DNA from: Symbiodinium natans
Lineage: Eukaryota > Sar > Dinophyceae > Suessiales > Symbiodiniaceae
Direction: 5' to 3'
NCBI GenBank assembly: GCA_905221605.1
Contig: CAJNDS010001813.1
Coordinates: 62,001 to 126,000, forward strand
DNA: 64,000 bases
In this document: positions 12,341 to 28,894 of the stretch, in pieces
How the letters are laid out: the number at the start of each line of letters is the position of its first letter
Position numbering within the stretch: the stretch's first letter is position 1
Notes under the pieces: model-generated
Database searches by the model: none
The model's input: the letters and a program-made list of their open reading frames with translations, nothing else
Told to the model about the DNA's origin: nothing
Translations under genes and position numbers: made by a program

Positions 12341-13785
12341 TAAAGGTGCGTCTTGCAGGGGTGTGGTTGGGCGGTGTCATAAGCAAATGGGAGGCCTTTC
12401 GGCCACTTGGGGGGGGCGGGGCAAACAAGTCCAAACAGCCCTACTATAGGGAGGACTTGTTTGCACCACCCCCAAGATGGGCCCAAGAAGTGGCCGAAAG
12501 GCCTCGGCCACTTCTTGGGCCCACCTTAAGGGGCGGGGCAAACAAGTCCAGGCCTTTCGGCCACTTTTTGGGTTATATTGGGGGGGGCGGGGCAAACAAG
12601 TCCAGGCCTTTCCGGCCACTTCTTAGGCCCATCTTGGGGGGCGGGGAAAACAAGTCCAGGCCTTTTCGCCACTTTTTGGGCCTATCTTGGGGGCGGGGCA
12701 ATCAAGTCCAGGCCTTTCGGCCTTTCGGCCACTTCTTGGGCCTCTTTTGGGGGGGAGGGCAAACAAGGCCACTTCGGGGGGGGGGGCAAACAAGTCCAGG
12801 CCTTTCGGCCACTTCTTGGGCCCTTTTTGGGGGGTGGGGCAAACAAGTCCAGGCCTTCCGGCCACTTCTTGGGCTCATCTTGGGGGGCGGGGCAAACAAG
12901 TCCACAGGCCTGTCGGTCAGTTCGGGGGGCGGGGCAAACAAGTCCAGGCCTTTCGGCCACTTCTTGGGCCCTTCTTGGGGGGTGGGGCAAACAAGTCCAG
13001 CCCTTTCGGCCACTTCTTGGGCCCATCTTGGGGGGTGGGGCAAACAAGTCCTCCCCATAGTAGGGCTGTTTGGACTTGTTTGCCCCGCCCCCCGAAATGA
13101 CCGAAAGGCCTGTGGACTTGTTTGCCCCACCCCCCAAGATGAGCCCAAGATGTCGGAAGGCCTCAATGGCAAGGAGCGACAAAGGAGGGGTGTGGTTGGG
13201 CGGCGCCATAAGCAAATGGAATGGGCAAGGAGCGAGAAAGGAGGCCTGTTTCTGTTTTTCCCCATAGCAGGGCTGGAAGGTCCCACATCTGCTTGCTCTG
13301 CGAAAAGGTTCTATGGCCGGAATCTGGGTTTCTGGGCGGTGCCATAAGCAAATGGAATGGGCAAGGAGCGACAAAGGAACCTATTGGCTGTTGTTTCGAA
13401 GCCAAAAACCCTGCATTTCGCATGAAAAATCTTGCTTCCTCACAACACCCTCTTTGTGCCCTAAACAGCCCTACTATGAGGAAAAGCAAAAACAGGCCTG
13501 CCCTAGTATAGGGGATAACTTGAAACCCAGATTCGGGTCATAGAACCTTTTCGCATAGCAAGCAGATGTGGGACCTTACAGCCCTGCTAGGAAAAACAGA
13601 AACAGGCCTGCCCGGGCCATAGAACCTTTTCGCAGAGCAAGCAGACCTGGGACCTTACAGTCCTACTATGGGGGCAAAAATAAAAGCAGGCCTGCGAATT
13701 TGGGCTGTAAAGGTGCGTCTTGCAGGGGTGTGGTTGGGCGGTGCCATAAGCAAATGGAATGGGCACAGACCTTTCGGGTGTTTGG
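12341..13785 (-). repeat. Satellite B, inverted block
   Basis: The module order of the left array runs backwards here, beginning with the reverse complement of 'gcaagacgcacctttac' near 12344. The block is an inverted copy of the DNA at about 7290-8560: the hairpin junction of 8282-8325 reappears in mirror image at 12479-12522, and the 'caagttatcccc' marker appears reversed near 13515. The array ends at about 13785. Confidence 0.9.
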
Positions 13786-13836
13786 CTTTCCTCACAAGAG
13801 CCGAAAAGAGGGTGGTTTAAGTAAATTGAGATGTTC
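13786..13836 (+). repeat. Boundary module of satellite B (left array)
   Basis: Contains 'cctcacaagagcc' and then 'taagtaaattgagatgtt'. The same pair occurs reversed inside the right array near 45925-45980 and 55152-55210. The second element alone occurs at both edges of the right array (40913-40931 and 58441-58459, with one or two mismatches). Confidence 0.7.
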
Positions 13837-16800
13837 AGCCCGAAATAGCACGCTTTGCAGGAATCCGGTAATATAATATTGTCAGACACACCTTCAGCAC
13901 CGAAGCACTGCATAATCCAAGGATCAGATTAGGGACTTGATTCATAATGTGTGTTTCCCCGCTGGTCATCCCTCCAAGACTACGTTAAAGGCGCGAGCGA
14001 TTCTCGAGCAGCTCATCCCGAAAAAGGGATCAGATTAAAAGAAATAAATTCCCGGGAGAATCCAAAATCACATGCGGAATCATATCATTTGATATAGATC
14101 TATCCCAGTCTGGACCAACAAACGTGCAGAGTGATGCAGCATCACACTGACTGATGCTGATGCGGGACGGCTACTAGTCTGGTTCTGTGATGTTTTTTGT
14201 TCTGAGTTCTGGAGGGGGTGTACCCGCCCAAACTATTCTGATGCCCGGATTAAACACGAATTAGGCAGCTTCTCGCCGCACTTTCCTTTGCCGCAGGTCC
14301 ACGACTTTCCAGCCACAGATCCAGTCCCCCCATGCCAATGGCTACAACTGCAGGAAACGAAGAGGGACCCGTTGTTTTTTCCGAAAAGCAGAAACAGCAT
14401 TAGAGTGAAGCCCCCACACCTGGTGAACTTGAGTTCCTCGACGCATCTTTAAACAACGCGCTTGGCAGCGTCGTCACCATACCTTCACCAACAGCTCTCC
14501 AATGCAGGTACCAGCTCTCGACCCAGAAACCACGCTTCTGTTGGCCGACGCGTGCAGGCTCCACTCCCACATCCCCTAACACCCGGACTTGCAGCAGAGT
14601 TTGAACACATTGGAACATCCCCTGTGGGACTGCCGAGGCCTCTCTGTCGATGCTGACCGTAATAAGGAGTTGTGGGATATGTTGACCGGGTTTGTCTTGT
14701 GTCGCACGCAAGCTTTCCATGGCATTGGTGAGGGGAGCCACGAAAGGAGCCAAGAAGGCTGGCAGCCACGGCCCACTCGTCCGACCCAGAACCTATGAGG
14801 GAGTTATGAAGGGAGCCAAAAAGGGGAGCCCGGCCGGCCGCCGCTAACACGGCCACCTTTTTTCTGAGGAGAGAACCCCAAACCTTACTGTTAAGGAAAT
14901 AACACAGTTGACGACAAAGCAAAAACATGTTCCTCGCACCTTCTGGTCGCACCGTAGGCGCCACATGTGCAAGGTCAACAAGGCGTGTGAGGCATGTCAC
15001 GTATGGTGCAGCAACTGACGAAAAAGATCCGGGCAACCTTATACAATCTCGGCATGCCGTGCTGCTAATCCAAGCAGCCCACCTCCAATACTGCCGCCTG
15101 CAGCATCATTTCCAGGCAGATTGGATTGCACCAACCTCAAATTGATGAGCTGGGCAAGGAATCTCCGATATTGATATTATAGCTGTAACTGATATATGCT
15201 CTCAGTCATCAACCACTTGGATGAGAAGCACCCTCAGGCCTCAGGCTCTGAGGCATGAACTAAGCTGGGGCAAAGCGTCCAAGCTTCTCAGCAGTGGGAC
15301 GGCGCGTTGCCACTTACTAAGTGTCATGATCTGAGAGCAGGCAATGCCAATGCACAAGGCTGTCTTTGGGCTTCTTGGTGGTGCTGGCATCCTTGCGGTT
15401 TCTTACTGAGAGTTTTGACCGGCGAACCAAAGCCCCAGCCCGAAAATGCCGAGGTCATGATTCCATGGAGCTAGCTGTGGTTATTGCAATTCCGATACAG
15501 TTCTTGCCGTCTTTGATGACCAAATGTTATGATACATGACGCAAGCTTAGCTCGGCTACAGATCCATGTAGCCAATCACTGTGTGCACATTTTGAACTCC
15601 AGGCCCCGACCAATGTTTGGCGCAGCAGCGTGCAACACCCAGAACGAGCCTAAAAGCACGAACGGCGCTGCGTCAAGGTCTTTGGCTCGTCACTTCCCCT
15701 CTTGGACACAGGCCATCAAAGCCCTGACAGCATATCACTCACTTAGCAGATGCTCTGGAAGTTTTTTTCTGCAAAGCAATATTATACCTTGGCACGCGTC
15801 GCCTTGGGCCCGTCACAGTCCAACCCTGTCTGGCCTGTCCGGGCGTTCTACTATGCTTCTTACACCGCCTGGCGACATCAGCGGTTGACCAAATGAGTCC
15901 GCGCCTGACGGTACATTCCGGCAACCCATGGCTGTTTCTCCAGGGCTGGTCGATGTCTGCAAGGACGGTATTGCGCTCATCCCTTACTTGCGGGGCAGGG
16001 CTTTAATGCCATGCAATTGAAGCACAACGCAAGTTCGAAGAGCCAAAACCGGCACTAGGAGCGTCTTGGAGCATGCCAGCAAAAGCAATCAAACAATGCT
16101 CAGAAACAACTGGTTGACTCTGCACACTCTTGGCACATGACTTTTTCATGCTGGTTGCTTGTCGCGTGGTGCCTTGGCGTCCCGAGCCGAAGCACACTCC
16201 TACAGCCCAATGTGTGCCACAAGATAACTTAAAGCGTGCAGGCAAACTCTGGCGCCTTCAGGATAAAAGCAAGTTCACAACACCATCCTCTTCGCCATGC
16301 AGCGCCAGTGAAACCAGGCCAAGCACGCTTCAAAAATGTCGCTATGGCACAACAGATCAAAAGGCAGCGGCATTCAAAACGCTGCACGAGGGCAGTGACC
16401 ACGAAGACAAGGCTGCGAATTGCAATAGAATTGAACCGAAGGTCCATGCACCATAGCGGCGGGCTCTTGTGTCTTAAAAGCCTGGGAGCCTAACAGCCTG
16501 GACCACATGCCGTTGCCAAAAGATGCACACGCCGCATGGCAAATGAATTCGTCATCCGACAATCAGGACTCCACACCTCAGCAAGAGCAAAGCAACCAAG
16601 CAGAGCGCTGGCATGCGGAAGCAGTTACGATGCATAACAACGGCTTTGAACTCAAATTCGGTCACGGTGTGAGCAAGTAGTTGTCTACGGTCAAGGGGCT
16701 GTGCCTAGATTCTATGACCCACTGCGAAAAAACGCTGAATCCATGCGTTTGTTGTTTTTCGCCTTTGCACCTGGGCGGCTTCCTTCCACTTCCACCTCTC

Positions 16801-18261
16801 CTCCCTGCCTTACTCTTGCCAAGAACCCTGTCCATGTCGGACTGGAATGAAACGTCCATAAGATCGGCTCCGAGTTGGGGTCCGTAGAGTAAGTCACAAG
16901 GAAGGATGACAGAGTAGTCCTACGAGGCGATTTCTAGCATGGTGACGAAAGGTTTCTGGCCAGGGAGACTCGAAACGCCTTTCGCTGCGCGTTTGCGACT
17001 CTGACGCAAAAAAGAAAGAGCACATCCCCTCTCATGCTACATTGCATTGTTGCATTACAATGACTTAAATTATGCTGTATTGTATTCTGTTAGTCTCTCC
17101 CCGATCCCGGCCTCTCCCTAATCCCCAACAAGGGAATGGCTTAACCTCTATCGCATAGATGCGCCGGAGAACGCGCGCAAAACTCCTTTTCAACAGGCAT
17201 CGTAAAGACAGATTTGGGCAATGGACACTGAACTGAGTGACACTGTCTTCGTGGCCGATCAGCACATTCTAATGAAAATGTCCTACGCATACGCATACCC
17301 CATCCTGCCAAACCAAAACGTAAACCCTAAGTTCTGACAGTGCAGAGCTGATGCAAGGGACTGTTGCTACACAGGCCCAACATCTGTCCTCACACATGGC
17401 CCGTTGGCGTTCGAGGCTGGCTGATTTTTTGACGCGGAATTTTGTGCTACAATCGTACAAGCATGCGTCCAGTGACATGCTTCTCACTGTAGTTGGATCG
17501 GTGGGCTCCCTTGACTTCTTGCCCTTTGCAACTGTGGTGAGCGTTCATGCGCGAAACAAGCCCGGAGGCATCTGGGACGCTGTCGTTGGCCCTCCTCGAC
17601 ACTGAAACTCTGGGACATTGTTGTACCACTCGAGGAAGTGGTTCATCGCACCATAGAGTTAAGGACATGTTGCGAGATCCCTCTACGACGTCACAAATTA
17701 CTCTGACACTACATTGGCGTGAGACCCTGATTCACAAGGTCATTCTATCAGGCCAGTAATTGCAGCCACTCTCGACTGTGGCACTATACATTGAAACAGC
17801 AAGGAAAACCAATTACTGAACAGTTCGTCTGCTCCACATGCACCTGTACGATAGCATAGCAGCGCTGCAAGCCTCATCACTCTCTGATTAGGGGTTGCTG
17901 CGCATCACTGATGACTGTGCTGTGCTGGGGCTGGTTCCGTCGCATCTCCTCACGAAGCTGAGGAGGGACGGCACGATCTGCCTGCAATAAAGGCATCAAT
18001 GCAATTGCGGCCTGTAATTGAAGCACGCCACCTGCAGTCCTCTGCATGGCACGGAACCGAGATGAACGTCCGGAGCTCGGGCCCCGAACACCTCGGCTCG
18101 GCATGAAAGGAGCCCTCGGCCCAAACTGGGCAAAGCCTGACCGCTCGGTTGCTTTTGGGCTCTGGGCTTCTGGGCTTCTGCAGCCCCTCATCGAATTCAA
18201 AGCTCAGGTCTCGAGGTCGCCTTGGTGCCGTTATCGGCGCATGAAGACGCAAAGAAGGCTT
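13837..18261. other. Unassigned DNA, no gene recognised
   Basis: Mixed-composition DNA with only short open frames. The longest is about 183 codons on the minus strand at 14485-15036 and shows no domain that I recognise. No tandem repeat, rRNA or tRNA was seen. Exons of an unrecognised multi-exon gene could be hidden here. Confidence 0.5.
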
Positions 18262-22851
<4,590 letters not shown>

Positions 22852-23041
22852 AAAGGGAGTTTCGGGGCCTTATAAAGCGCTTAGAAACTTTAAGGGAGTC
22901 TAGGAGATTCAAACGCTTAGAGATTTGAAGGGAGTTTAGGGGCCTGAAAATGCGTAGAAACTTTAAGGGAGTTCGGGAGCCTCAAACGCTTAAAGATTTT
23001 AAGGGAGTTTAGGGGCCTCAAAATGCTTATAAACTTCAAGG
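22852..23041 (+). repeat. 36/37-bp minisatellite
   Basis: Five units beginning 'aagggagtt'. They alternate between two versions, one with 'ggggcctcaaaatgct' and one with 'attcaaacgcttagagatt' (or near copies), so the higher-order period is about 73 bp. Confidence 0.85.
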
Positions 23042-23890
23042 GGTTTGGATCTGTGCCTCCCCCGCGTTTCTGCTGCGCTGCCCGCCCATGGGCGCAGCCC
23101 CTTAAAATAATCTTCGCAAATATCCACGAAAGGCTGCGAAGGCCCGGCTGAACTCTTCATTTGCGGGTGGGTGCCAAGGATATTCCGTTATTGTTGTTTC
23201 ATCTCGAGTTGCAAGCTTGGGTCATATTACTAGGCCTTCAAACAAAAGAGACTGGCTTTAGGTGCTGACTTTGTTCTGGTTGCGAGTCTAAGGCCCTCCG
23301 GAATGAAAGGTCTATTGAATACGAAGTTGCTTCGGTATCCTTGCGAAGTGACAAATACGAAATTCCTAACCACACAATGGTCTTTTGACATTACGGCTTA
23401 CTCAATACATAAAACCCGTACGCAATTGTCAATGAACGTTGTCCTGGCTGACTCAATCAACTCGGTTTCCCGCCGGAACAATGGTGGTGTATGGGCCGTT
23501 TTCCCGAAATGCTCCCAGAAGGGTTCTCGTTTAAACTTGGGTCCAGGGGTCGGGTAGGCCAAACTCGTTGCGTCTGTGTCCGCAAGCGTTCGCAAGCGTT
23601 CGCGGAGCGCCCTCTGGAGTGTCGGAGTCCACGCTGCACGTCGAACCGTACGCTCCCGCTGCGGTCCCGTGCTCGATTCGGACTAAAATGAGAAAGAGGG
23701 GTGACGCTCTCGGTCACAGTGGCGTTCGCGTTTGGTCTCGAGGGTCGTGTCGCGGCGCGGAATTCTTGTAAATTACAAGGCTTTGGGGCCCTGTCCATTC
23801 GCGAAATCGCGCTCCATCGCCACAGTCCCGTGCTGTTTTGGTCGGAAATCGCGCTCCACGCCACACCCTCCCGCTCGCATTTTGGCTCTG
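23042..23890. other. Unassigned DNA, no gene recognised
   Basis: Mixed DNA with a small direct duplication of 'cgcaagcgtt' near 23580-23600. A 157-codon minus-strand frame (23457-23930) has no recognised domain. Confidence 0.4.
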
Positions 23891-24290
23891 GAGTGGCTGA
23901 AATGCTTTGAAAATCGTGGCAGGGCCACACTATTCGGCATTTGTATGCTTTTGAAACGCGGCAGTCTACGGGGATTCACAGTTTTCAGGCTGGTCCAAAC
24001 TCGGAAACTGTGGACGGGACAGACTAGAAGGCTTTCGAAAAGAACGTGTCTAATCGCGGCAGTCTAAGGGATTTTGAGTTTTCGGCATCGCATCCCGGCA
24101 GTCTAAGGGATTTAGAATTTTCGTCGGTGTCGTCGAGATGCGAAATCGTGGCAGGGGCGGACTAGGAGGTCGGCGTTGGCCGAGATGCGGGAAATTCGTG
24201 GCACGGACGAATCGGGCCTTTTGGAGGCTGAGGAACGTCGCGAAATCGTGGCAGGGGTGGGTAGAATTTCCGCAGAACGCGAAATCATGG
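23891..24290 (+). repeat. Cluster of short dispersed direct repeats
   Basis: Two motifs recur several times: 'ggcagtctaagggattt' (near 24058 and 24098, with a relative near 23961) and 'gcgaaatcgtggcagggg' (near 24141 and 24240, with relatives near 23909 and 24281). Spacing is irregular. The cluster runs straight into the purine tract. Confidence 0.7.
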
Positions 24291-26412
24291 GTGAGAGAGA
24301 GAGAGGACCTTTTTGAGCTGAAGAAGACCAGGAGCGGAAGTGGAGAGAGGGTACGACTCGAAGGTAGAAGACGCGAGGGGAGGACGAGAGGAGACGGAGA
24401 GGAGAGTACGAGAGGATGAAGACCAGGATGGACGAGAGAGAGAGGACGAGAAAGAGACTCGAGAGACGAGAGAAGCACGGAGAGGCGAGGGAGAGGGAGA
24501 TTGACGAAAGGAAAGACTAGAGGAGAGAACGAGACACCGAGGACGAGAGAGGGGAGGACGAGAGACGAGAGGATGAGATAGCGGAGGAGAGGAATGGAGA
24601 GTACAGAGGACGAGAGGAGAAGAGAGGAGAGAGACGAGGAGCGACAGAGTAAAGAGGCGAGAGGAGAGAAGAGGAGCTAGATATGAGACGAGAGCAGAGG
24701 AGGAGGAGACGAGAGGGACGAGAGGACAGGACGAGAGGAGAGGACGATAGAAGCGGACCGAGGAGAGGACGAAAGGAGAGACGAGAGGAGAGGACGAAAG
24801 GAGAGACGAGAGGAGAGGACGAGAGAACAATACGAACTTGCGGACAAGAGAGGAGAGAGGGGGAGAGGAGGAGAGGAGGGAGAGAGGAGAGGGGAGAGGA
24901 GGGGAGAAGAGGGAGGGGAGGGAGTGAGGGGAGGGGGAGGAGAGAGGAGAGGAGAGGAGAGGAGAGGAGGAGGAGGGCAAAAGGAGAGGATAGGGCGCGG
25001 CGAGAGGACCAGGAGACGAGAGAGCACAGGAGGAAGAGACAGAGAGGACGAGAGGAGAGGATAGGCGCGGAGAGGAGACAGGAGACGAGAGAGCAGAGGA
25101 GGAGAGACGAGAGGACGAGAGGAGAGGGACGCGAGAGAGACGAGAGGAGAGGGATGAGAGGAGAGGATGAGAGATAGGATAGAGAGGATGAGAGAGGACG
25201 AGAGGGACAGAGGACAAGACGGGACGAAGAGGAGGAGAGAGGAGAGGACCAGGACAAAAGGACAGGACAGGAACAGGACAGTACAGGAGGGAGGAGGAGA
25301 GGAGAGGAGAGAGGAAGGAAGGAGGAGCAGGAGAGACGAGAGGGCGAGAGGAGAGTACGGAGAGGAGTGGAAGAACGAGAGGAGAGAGGAAGAGAGGAGA
25401 GAGGAGAGAGGAGAGAGAGAGCGACGCGAGAGGATAGGAGAGAGAAAGAGATAGAGGAGAGGAGGAAGAGGAGGGAGAGGAGGCGAGAGAGAGGAGAGAG
25501 AGGAGAGAGGAGAGGAGGAGAGAGGAGAGAGGAGAGAGAGAGAGAGAGGAGAGAGGAGAGAGAGAGAGAGAGGAGAGAGAGGAGGAGAGGAGGAGGAGAG
25601 AGAGAGGAGAGAGGAAGAGGAGAGAGAGAGAGGAGAGAGGAGAGAGGAGAGAGAGAGAGGAGAGGAGAGAGCGAGAGAGGAGAGAGAGAGAGAGGAGGAG
25701 AGAGGAGAGGAGAGAGGAGGAGGAGAGAGGAGAGGAGAGGAGAGAGGAGAGGAGAGAGGAGGAGGAGAGAGAGGAGCGGTAGGAGAGGAGGGAGGAGGAA
25801 GAGGAGAGAGGGAGAGAGAGAGGAGAGAGGAGAGAGGAGAGAGGAGAGAGGGAGAGAGGAGAGAGAGAGAGGAGAGAGGAGAGAGGAGAGAGAGAGGAGA
25901 GAGGAGGAGAGGAGAGAGGAGAGGAGAGAGAGGAGGAGAGAGGGAGGAGAGAGGAGAGGAGGAGGAGAGAGGAAGAGGAGAGAGGAGAGAGGAGAGAGAG
26001 AGAGAGAGGAGAGAGGAGAGAGGAGAGAGAGGAGAGAGAGAGATAGAGAGGAGGAGAGGAGAGTAGGAGAGGAGGGCGCGAAGAAAAAAAGGAAGTAAAA
26101 GGAGAGGAATGAGGAGAGAGAAGGGAAGGAGGGGGGGAGAGAGGAGAGAGGAGAGAGGGAGAGAGAGACGGAAGCAGATGGGAGAGAGGAGAGAAGGAGA
26201 AGCGGGGGAGATAGGGGGGGAGAGGAGAGAGAGGAGAGAGGAAAAAAAGGAGAGGAGAGAGGAGAGGAGAGGAGAGGAGAGAGGAGAGAGGAGAGAGGAG
26301 AGAGAGACGAGAGAGGAGAGAGGAGAGAGGAGAGAGGAGAGAGGAGAGAGGAGAGAGGAGAGAGGAGAGAGGAGAGAGGAGAGGAGAGGAGAGGAGGGCA
26401 GAGGAGAGTCTC
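24291..26412 (+). repeat. 2.1-kb purine-rich (GA) tract
   Basis: Almost pure A and G on the plus strand. From 24291 to about 25370 it is an irregular mix of gagagga, gacgagagg and aggacgag words. From about 25370 to 26400 it becomes more regular ggagaga/ggagagag repeats. The strand asymmetry can support triplex (H-DNA) structures. The very long Ser/Leu frame on the minus strand (716 codons) and the Arg/Glu frames on the plus strand are low-complexity by-products. Confidence 0.95.
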
Positions 26413-27206
26413 TCTATTCGCAAGTTGCATGACACATGTCTGCATTCGGTTTCGTGGGTCCTATCAGGTTTTTATTGGCCGAGCTGTTTGGGTCTACGCG
26501 GGTGCAATCAAACCTATGTGCGCAGACACGAAGCCGTGATTGCCTGTGAGCAGAGCAAGCCAAGCGCTGCTGGACTCAAGTCGTCGCCGTGGATGTCTGC
26601 CCTGAGCAAAACTTTACGAGCAAAGGAATGGCTGCGATGTAGCTCCTGAGTGAAGAAAATGAGGAACTGGCGTCCTTGGAATCGCATCAGGAGAGCCCCT
26701 GCTCGTTGTGGAAGAACGGCCTAGGACATGCGCGTGAACCATTCTCACGGGATTTGATGACAATCTGATAATCTAATCACACCACCAATCCGCCTTAGCA
26801 CAGTGCTTGCAGCCTCCGACTCCGAGCTCGACGTGCTCGTGCAAGAGCTTCCTGTTGAAGCTGATGTGAACTGACTGCTGCCCTGTTTGGTTGCCATTGG
26901 CATTTGCATTTTCAATTGTTTTTATGATCGCTGTCGTTGGCGCGGAGAATCGCCTTTAGCACGACGGCAGCTGCATCCCCAAGACCCTTGCAGCCGCAAG
27001 CCTATGCACGGAACTTCCCGGTATCCCACACCTTTCATTCACATACCCCAGGCCTCAGACATGAATCCCAAAAATTTCCGGCCCGCGATCTTGCTTCGTG
27101 GACCAAACAGCTGAAGCCGTGCCGCCATGCGCCTAACACCATGAATAGAATTGTTAGCCATGCAGAATTCACATCGCAAAACCTGAGACCTTGTCATATT
27201 ATGCTA
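26413..27206. other. Unassigned DNA, no gene recognised
   Basis: Short open frames only, the longest being the 179-codon plus-strand frame that starts near 26937 and runs into the repeat that follows. No recognised motif. Confidence 0.4.
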
Positions 27207-27840
27207 ATTCAACCCCAATGCATGCCCAACCCCTCCGAAAGACACACCACCCACCACAAGTCATACCGTCCACCACCTTTAATTCAACCCCAATGCATGC
27301 CCAACTCCCCCAACAGACACCGTCCACCAGAAGTCATACCATCCACCAACACCCACCCTGCCGATTGTGTTGTACGGGACGGCTTCCTGTATGCCCGTCT
27401 CTACTGGGCCACAGGCGGCCCTAGCTGCTTACTGTGGCCCACTCCGGTCCTTCACCCCGCCTACCCTGCCGACTAACCTACCCTGCCCACCCTGTGGATT
27501 AGTCGTATTTCCTGCGCACTGCCGTACCCCCCCCCCCCCCCCCCCCCGATTAACCCACCCTGTCCACCCTGCTGATTAGCTGGAGCGGGTTTGCTTTTAT
27601 TAATCGTAAGTAAATGTTTTCATTCCATCCTAATGCATGCCTGACCCGTCCACCGAAACCCACAACCCCCACTGCCCTGCCGTTTCCGATCTTTCACGGC
27701 CCACCTGTCAACTCTGCTGATTAACCCACGATTATTCGTTTTTCAACCATTTAATTCAACCCCAATCCCAATGCATGCCCAACCCCTCCAAAAGACACAC
27801 TGCCCAGCACAAGTCATACCGTCCACAAACAGGGCACTGC
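27207..27840 (+). repeat. Short dispersed repeat, four copies, with C21 run
   Basis: A unit beginning 'ttcaaccccaatgcatgccc' and ending 'aagtcataccgtccac' occurs near 27210, 27285 and 27752, with a partial copy near 27617. Between them lie degenerate 'ccaccctgctgattag' words, repeated near 27445-27580 and 27715. Confidence 0.75.
27527..27547 (+). repeat. Poly-C run (21 bases)
   Basis: Uninterrupted run of 21 C. It could be genuine or partly a sequencing or assembly artefact; its length should be treated as approximate. Confidence 0.8.
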
Positions 27841-27954
27841 TCTGGGGTCGGCGGCACTGACGGCAGCCATTGAACTTGAGGGGCAAGCCGAGGCCAACGA
27901 AAGCTAACCAGGCTCTATCTAGCATTGGAATAGGGTAGAAGAAGGGGAAGGTAC

Positions 27955-28894
27955 ATGCCGACAAAAAACACAAGTCCTCATGAAAGGGCCTGGAAATCCC
28001 TGCTTTCTGAACAGTATGTAAGTGGGACAACGCAAGCACCCATATTGAACACAGAAATTTATCTATCAAAGAGGACATACGCTACTAAATTTAGGCTAAT
28101 AAATGATTCAACATCATTACTTCTCTTGAAATCAGTTTCAACTGTCAATTTAATTAAGAAGCAGACTCTACAACAGCAACCATAGCAGCCCAAATCAAGC
28201 GAGCTAGCTTTGAGTCCAGTCGTGCTGTGGCAGTTGTAGCCTTCAAGGTCTGGAACCCAATCCAACAATAGAGAAAGAACAACTGTTAAACACGAACTCA
28301 AGATAATATTGGTTATAGCGGAGAGCAGACGCTAACAAAAAGTAAAATGCAATATCACCAGAGGAAATATACAAACGGATAGAACATCTGACCTCACGAC
28401 AGGAACAACAGCATTACAACAAAGCGACACCGTCAGGACTACAATTAATAGAGCAGTTAGGAATTGGGAAGGCGGATGTCACCAGTTGCGGAGGCTTTAT
28501 GTTTCAGAACAACAGTCAATTCAAAGTCCTGGACACACAATATAAATTATTCAGAAACAGCGATGCGTTCGGAGACATAAGAGTGAAAATGAGCCTGGAA
28601 TCATTAACACCAAAAATTAAAGTAACAGACGGACATGTTAACTGATCAAGACATGTAGACATTACCATTCGGATGTATCAATCAATCAAAGAATGGAAAT
28701 GGATCATCCAAACAGCAACGGACAAATGCTATAAGTTAGGCATGACATGAACTGGTTCTGATCTTTACGGTTCTCTAATGTCAACAAGAACAGCGGAATA
28801 TACAGGAACATCTAGTGCTGTAGTTGAAGCAATCTTTATAGAGTTGGTAATTGGAAGAAGAAAAAGGGCACAGCTTGCATCTTGCTGTGTCTAG
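27955..28894 (+). pseudogene. AT-rich decayed coding island, origin unknown
   Basis: Three reading frames follow each other. An ATG-led frame runs 27955-28185 (76 codons). A 37-codon frame follows at 28158-28271 and includes the stretch FKVWNPIQQ. A third frame runs 28346-28894 and is open for about 182 codons except for two in-frame TGA codons (28643 and 28748). Each has mixed, protein-like composition rather than repeat composition. The third frame has no start codon and also uses TGG. The DNA is richer in A and T than its neighbours. The simplest reading is one foreign or mobile gene broken by frameshifts and TGG-to-TGA changes. A reassigned TGA, or programmed shifts, are less likely. I do not recognise the family. 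Confidence 0.4.

Noticed and set aside
5456-13785. GC boxes (ggggcgggg) in satellite B as promoters
   Set aside because: They occur in almost every monomer because of the repeat; no associated gene or transcription start is visible.
5538-13876. Numerous Pro/Gly-rich frames of up to 389 codons in the left satellite B array
   Set aside because: They are translations of the 53-bp GC-rich monomer in all six phases.
14485-15036. 183-codon minus-strand frame
   Set aside because: Overlapped by equally long frames in other phases and no recognisable motif.
17877-18200. 107-codon minus-strand frame, mildly protein-like, next to the CAG run
   Set aside because: No domain and no convincing splice sites at both ends; may be chance.
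24285-26435. 716- and 642-codon Ser/Leu/Pro frames on the minus strand
   Set aside because: A pure pyrimidine strand can encode almost no stop codon, so a long frame is expected by composition alone.
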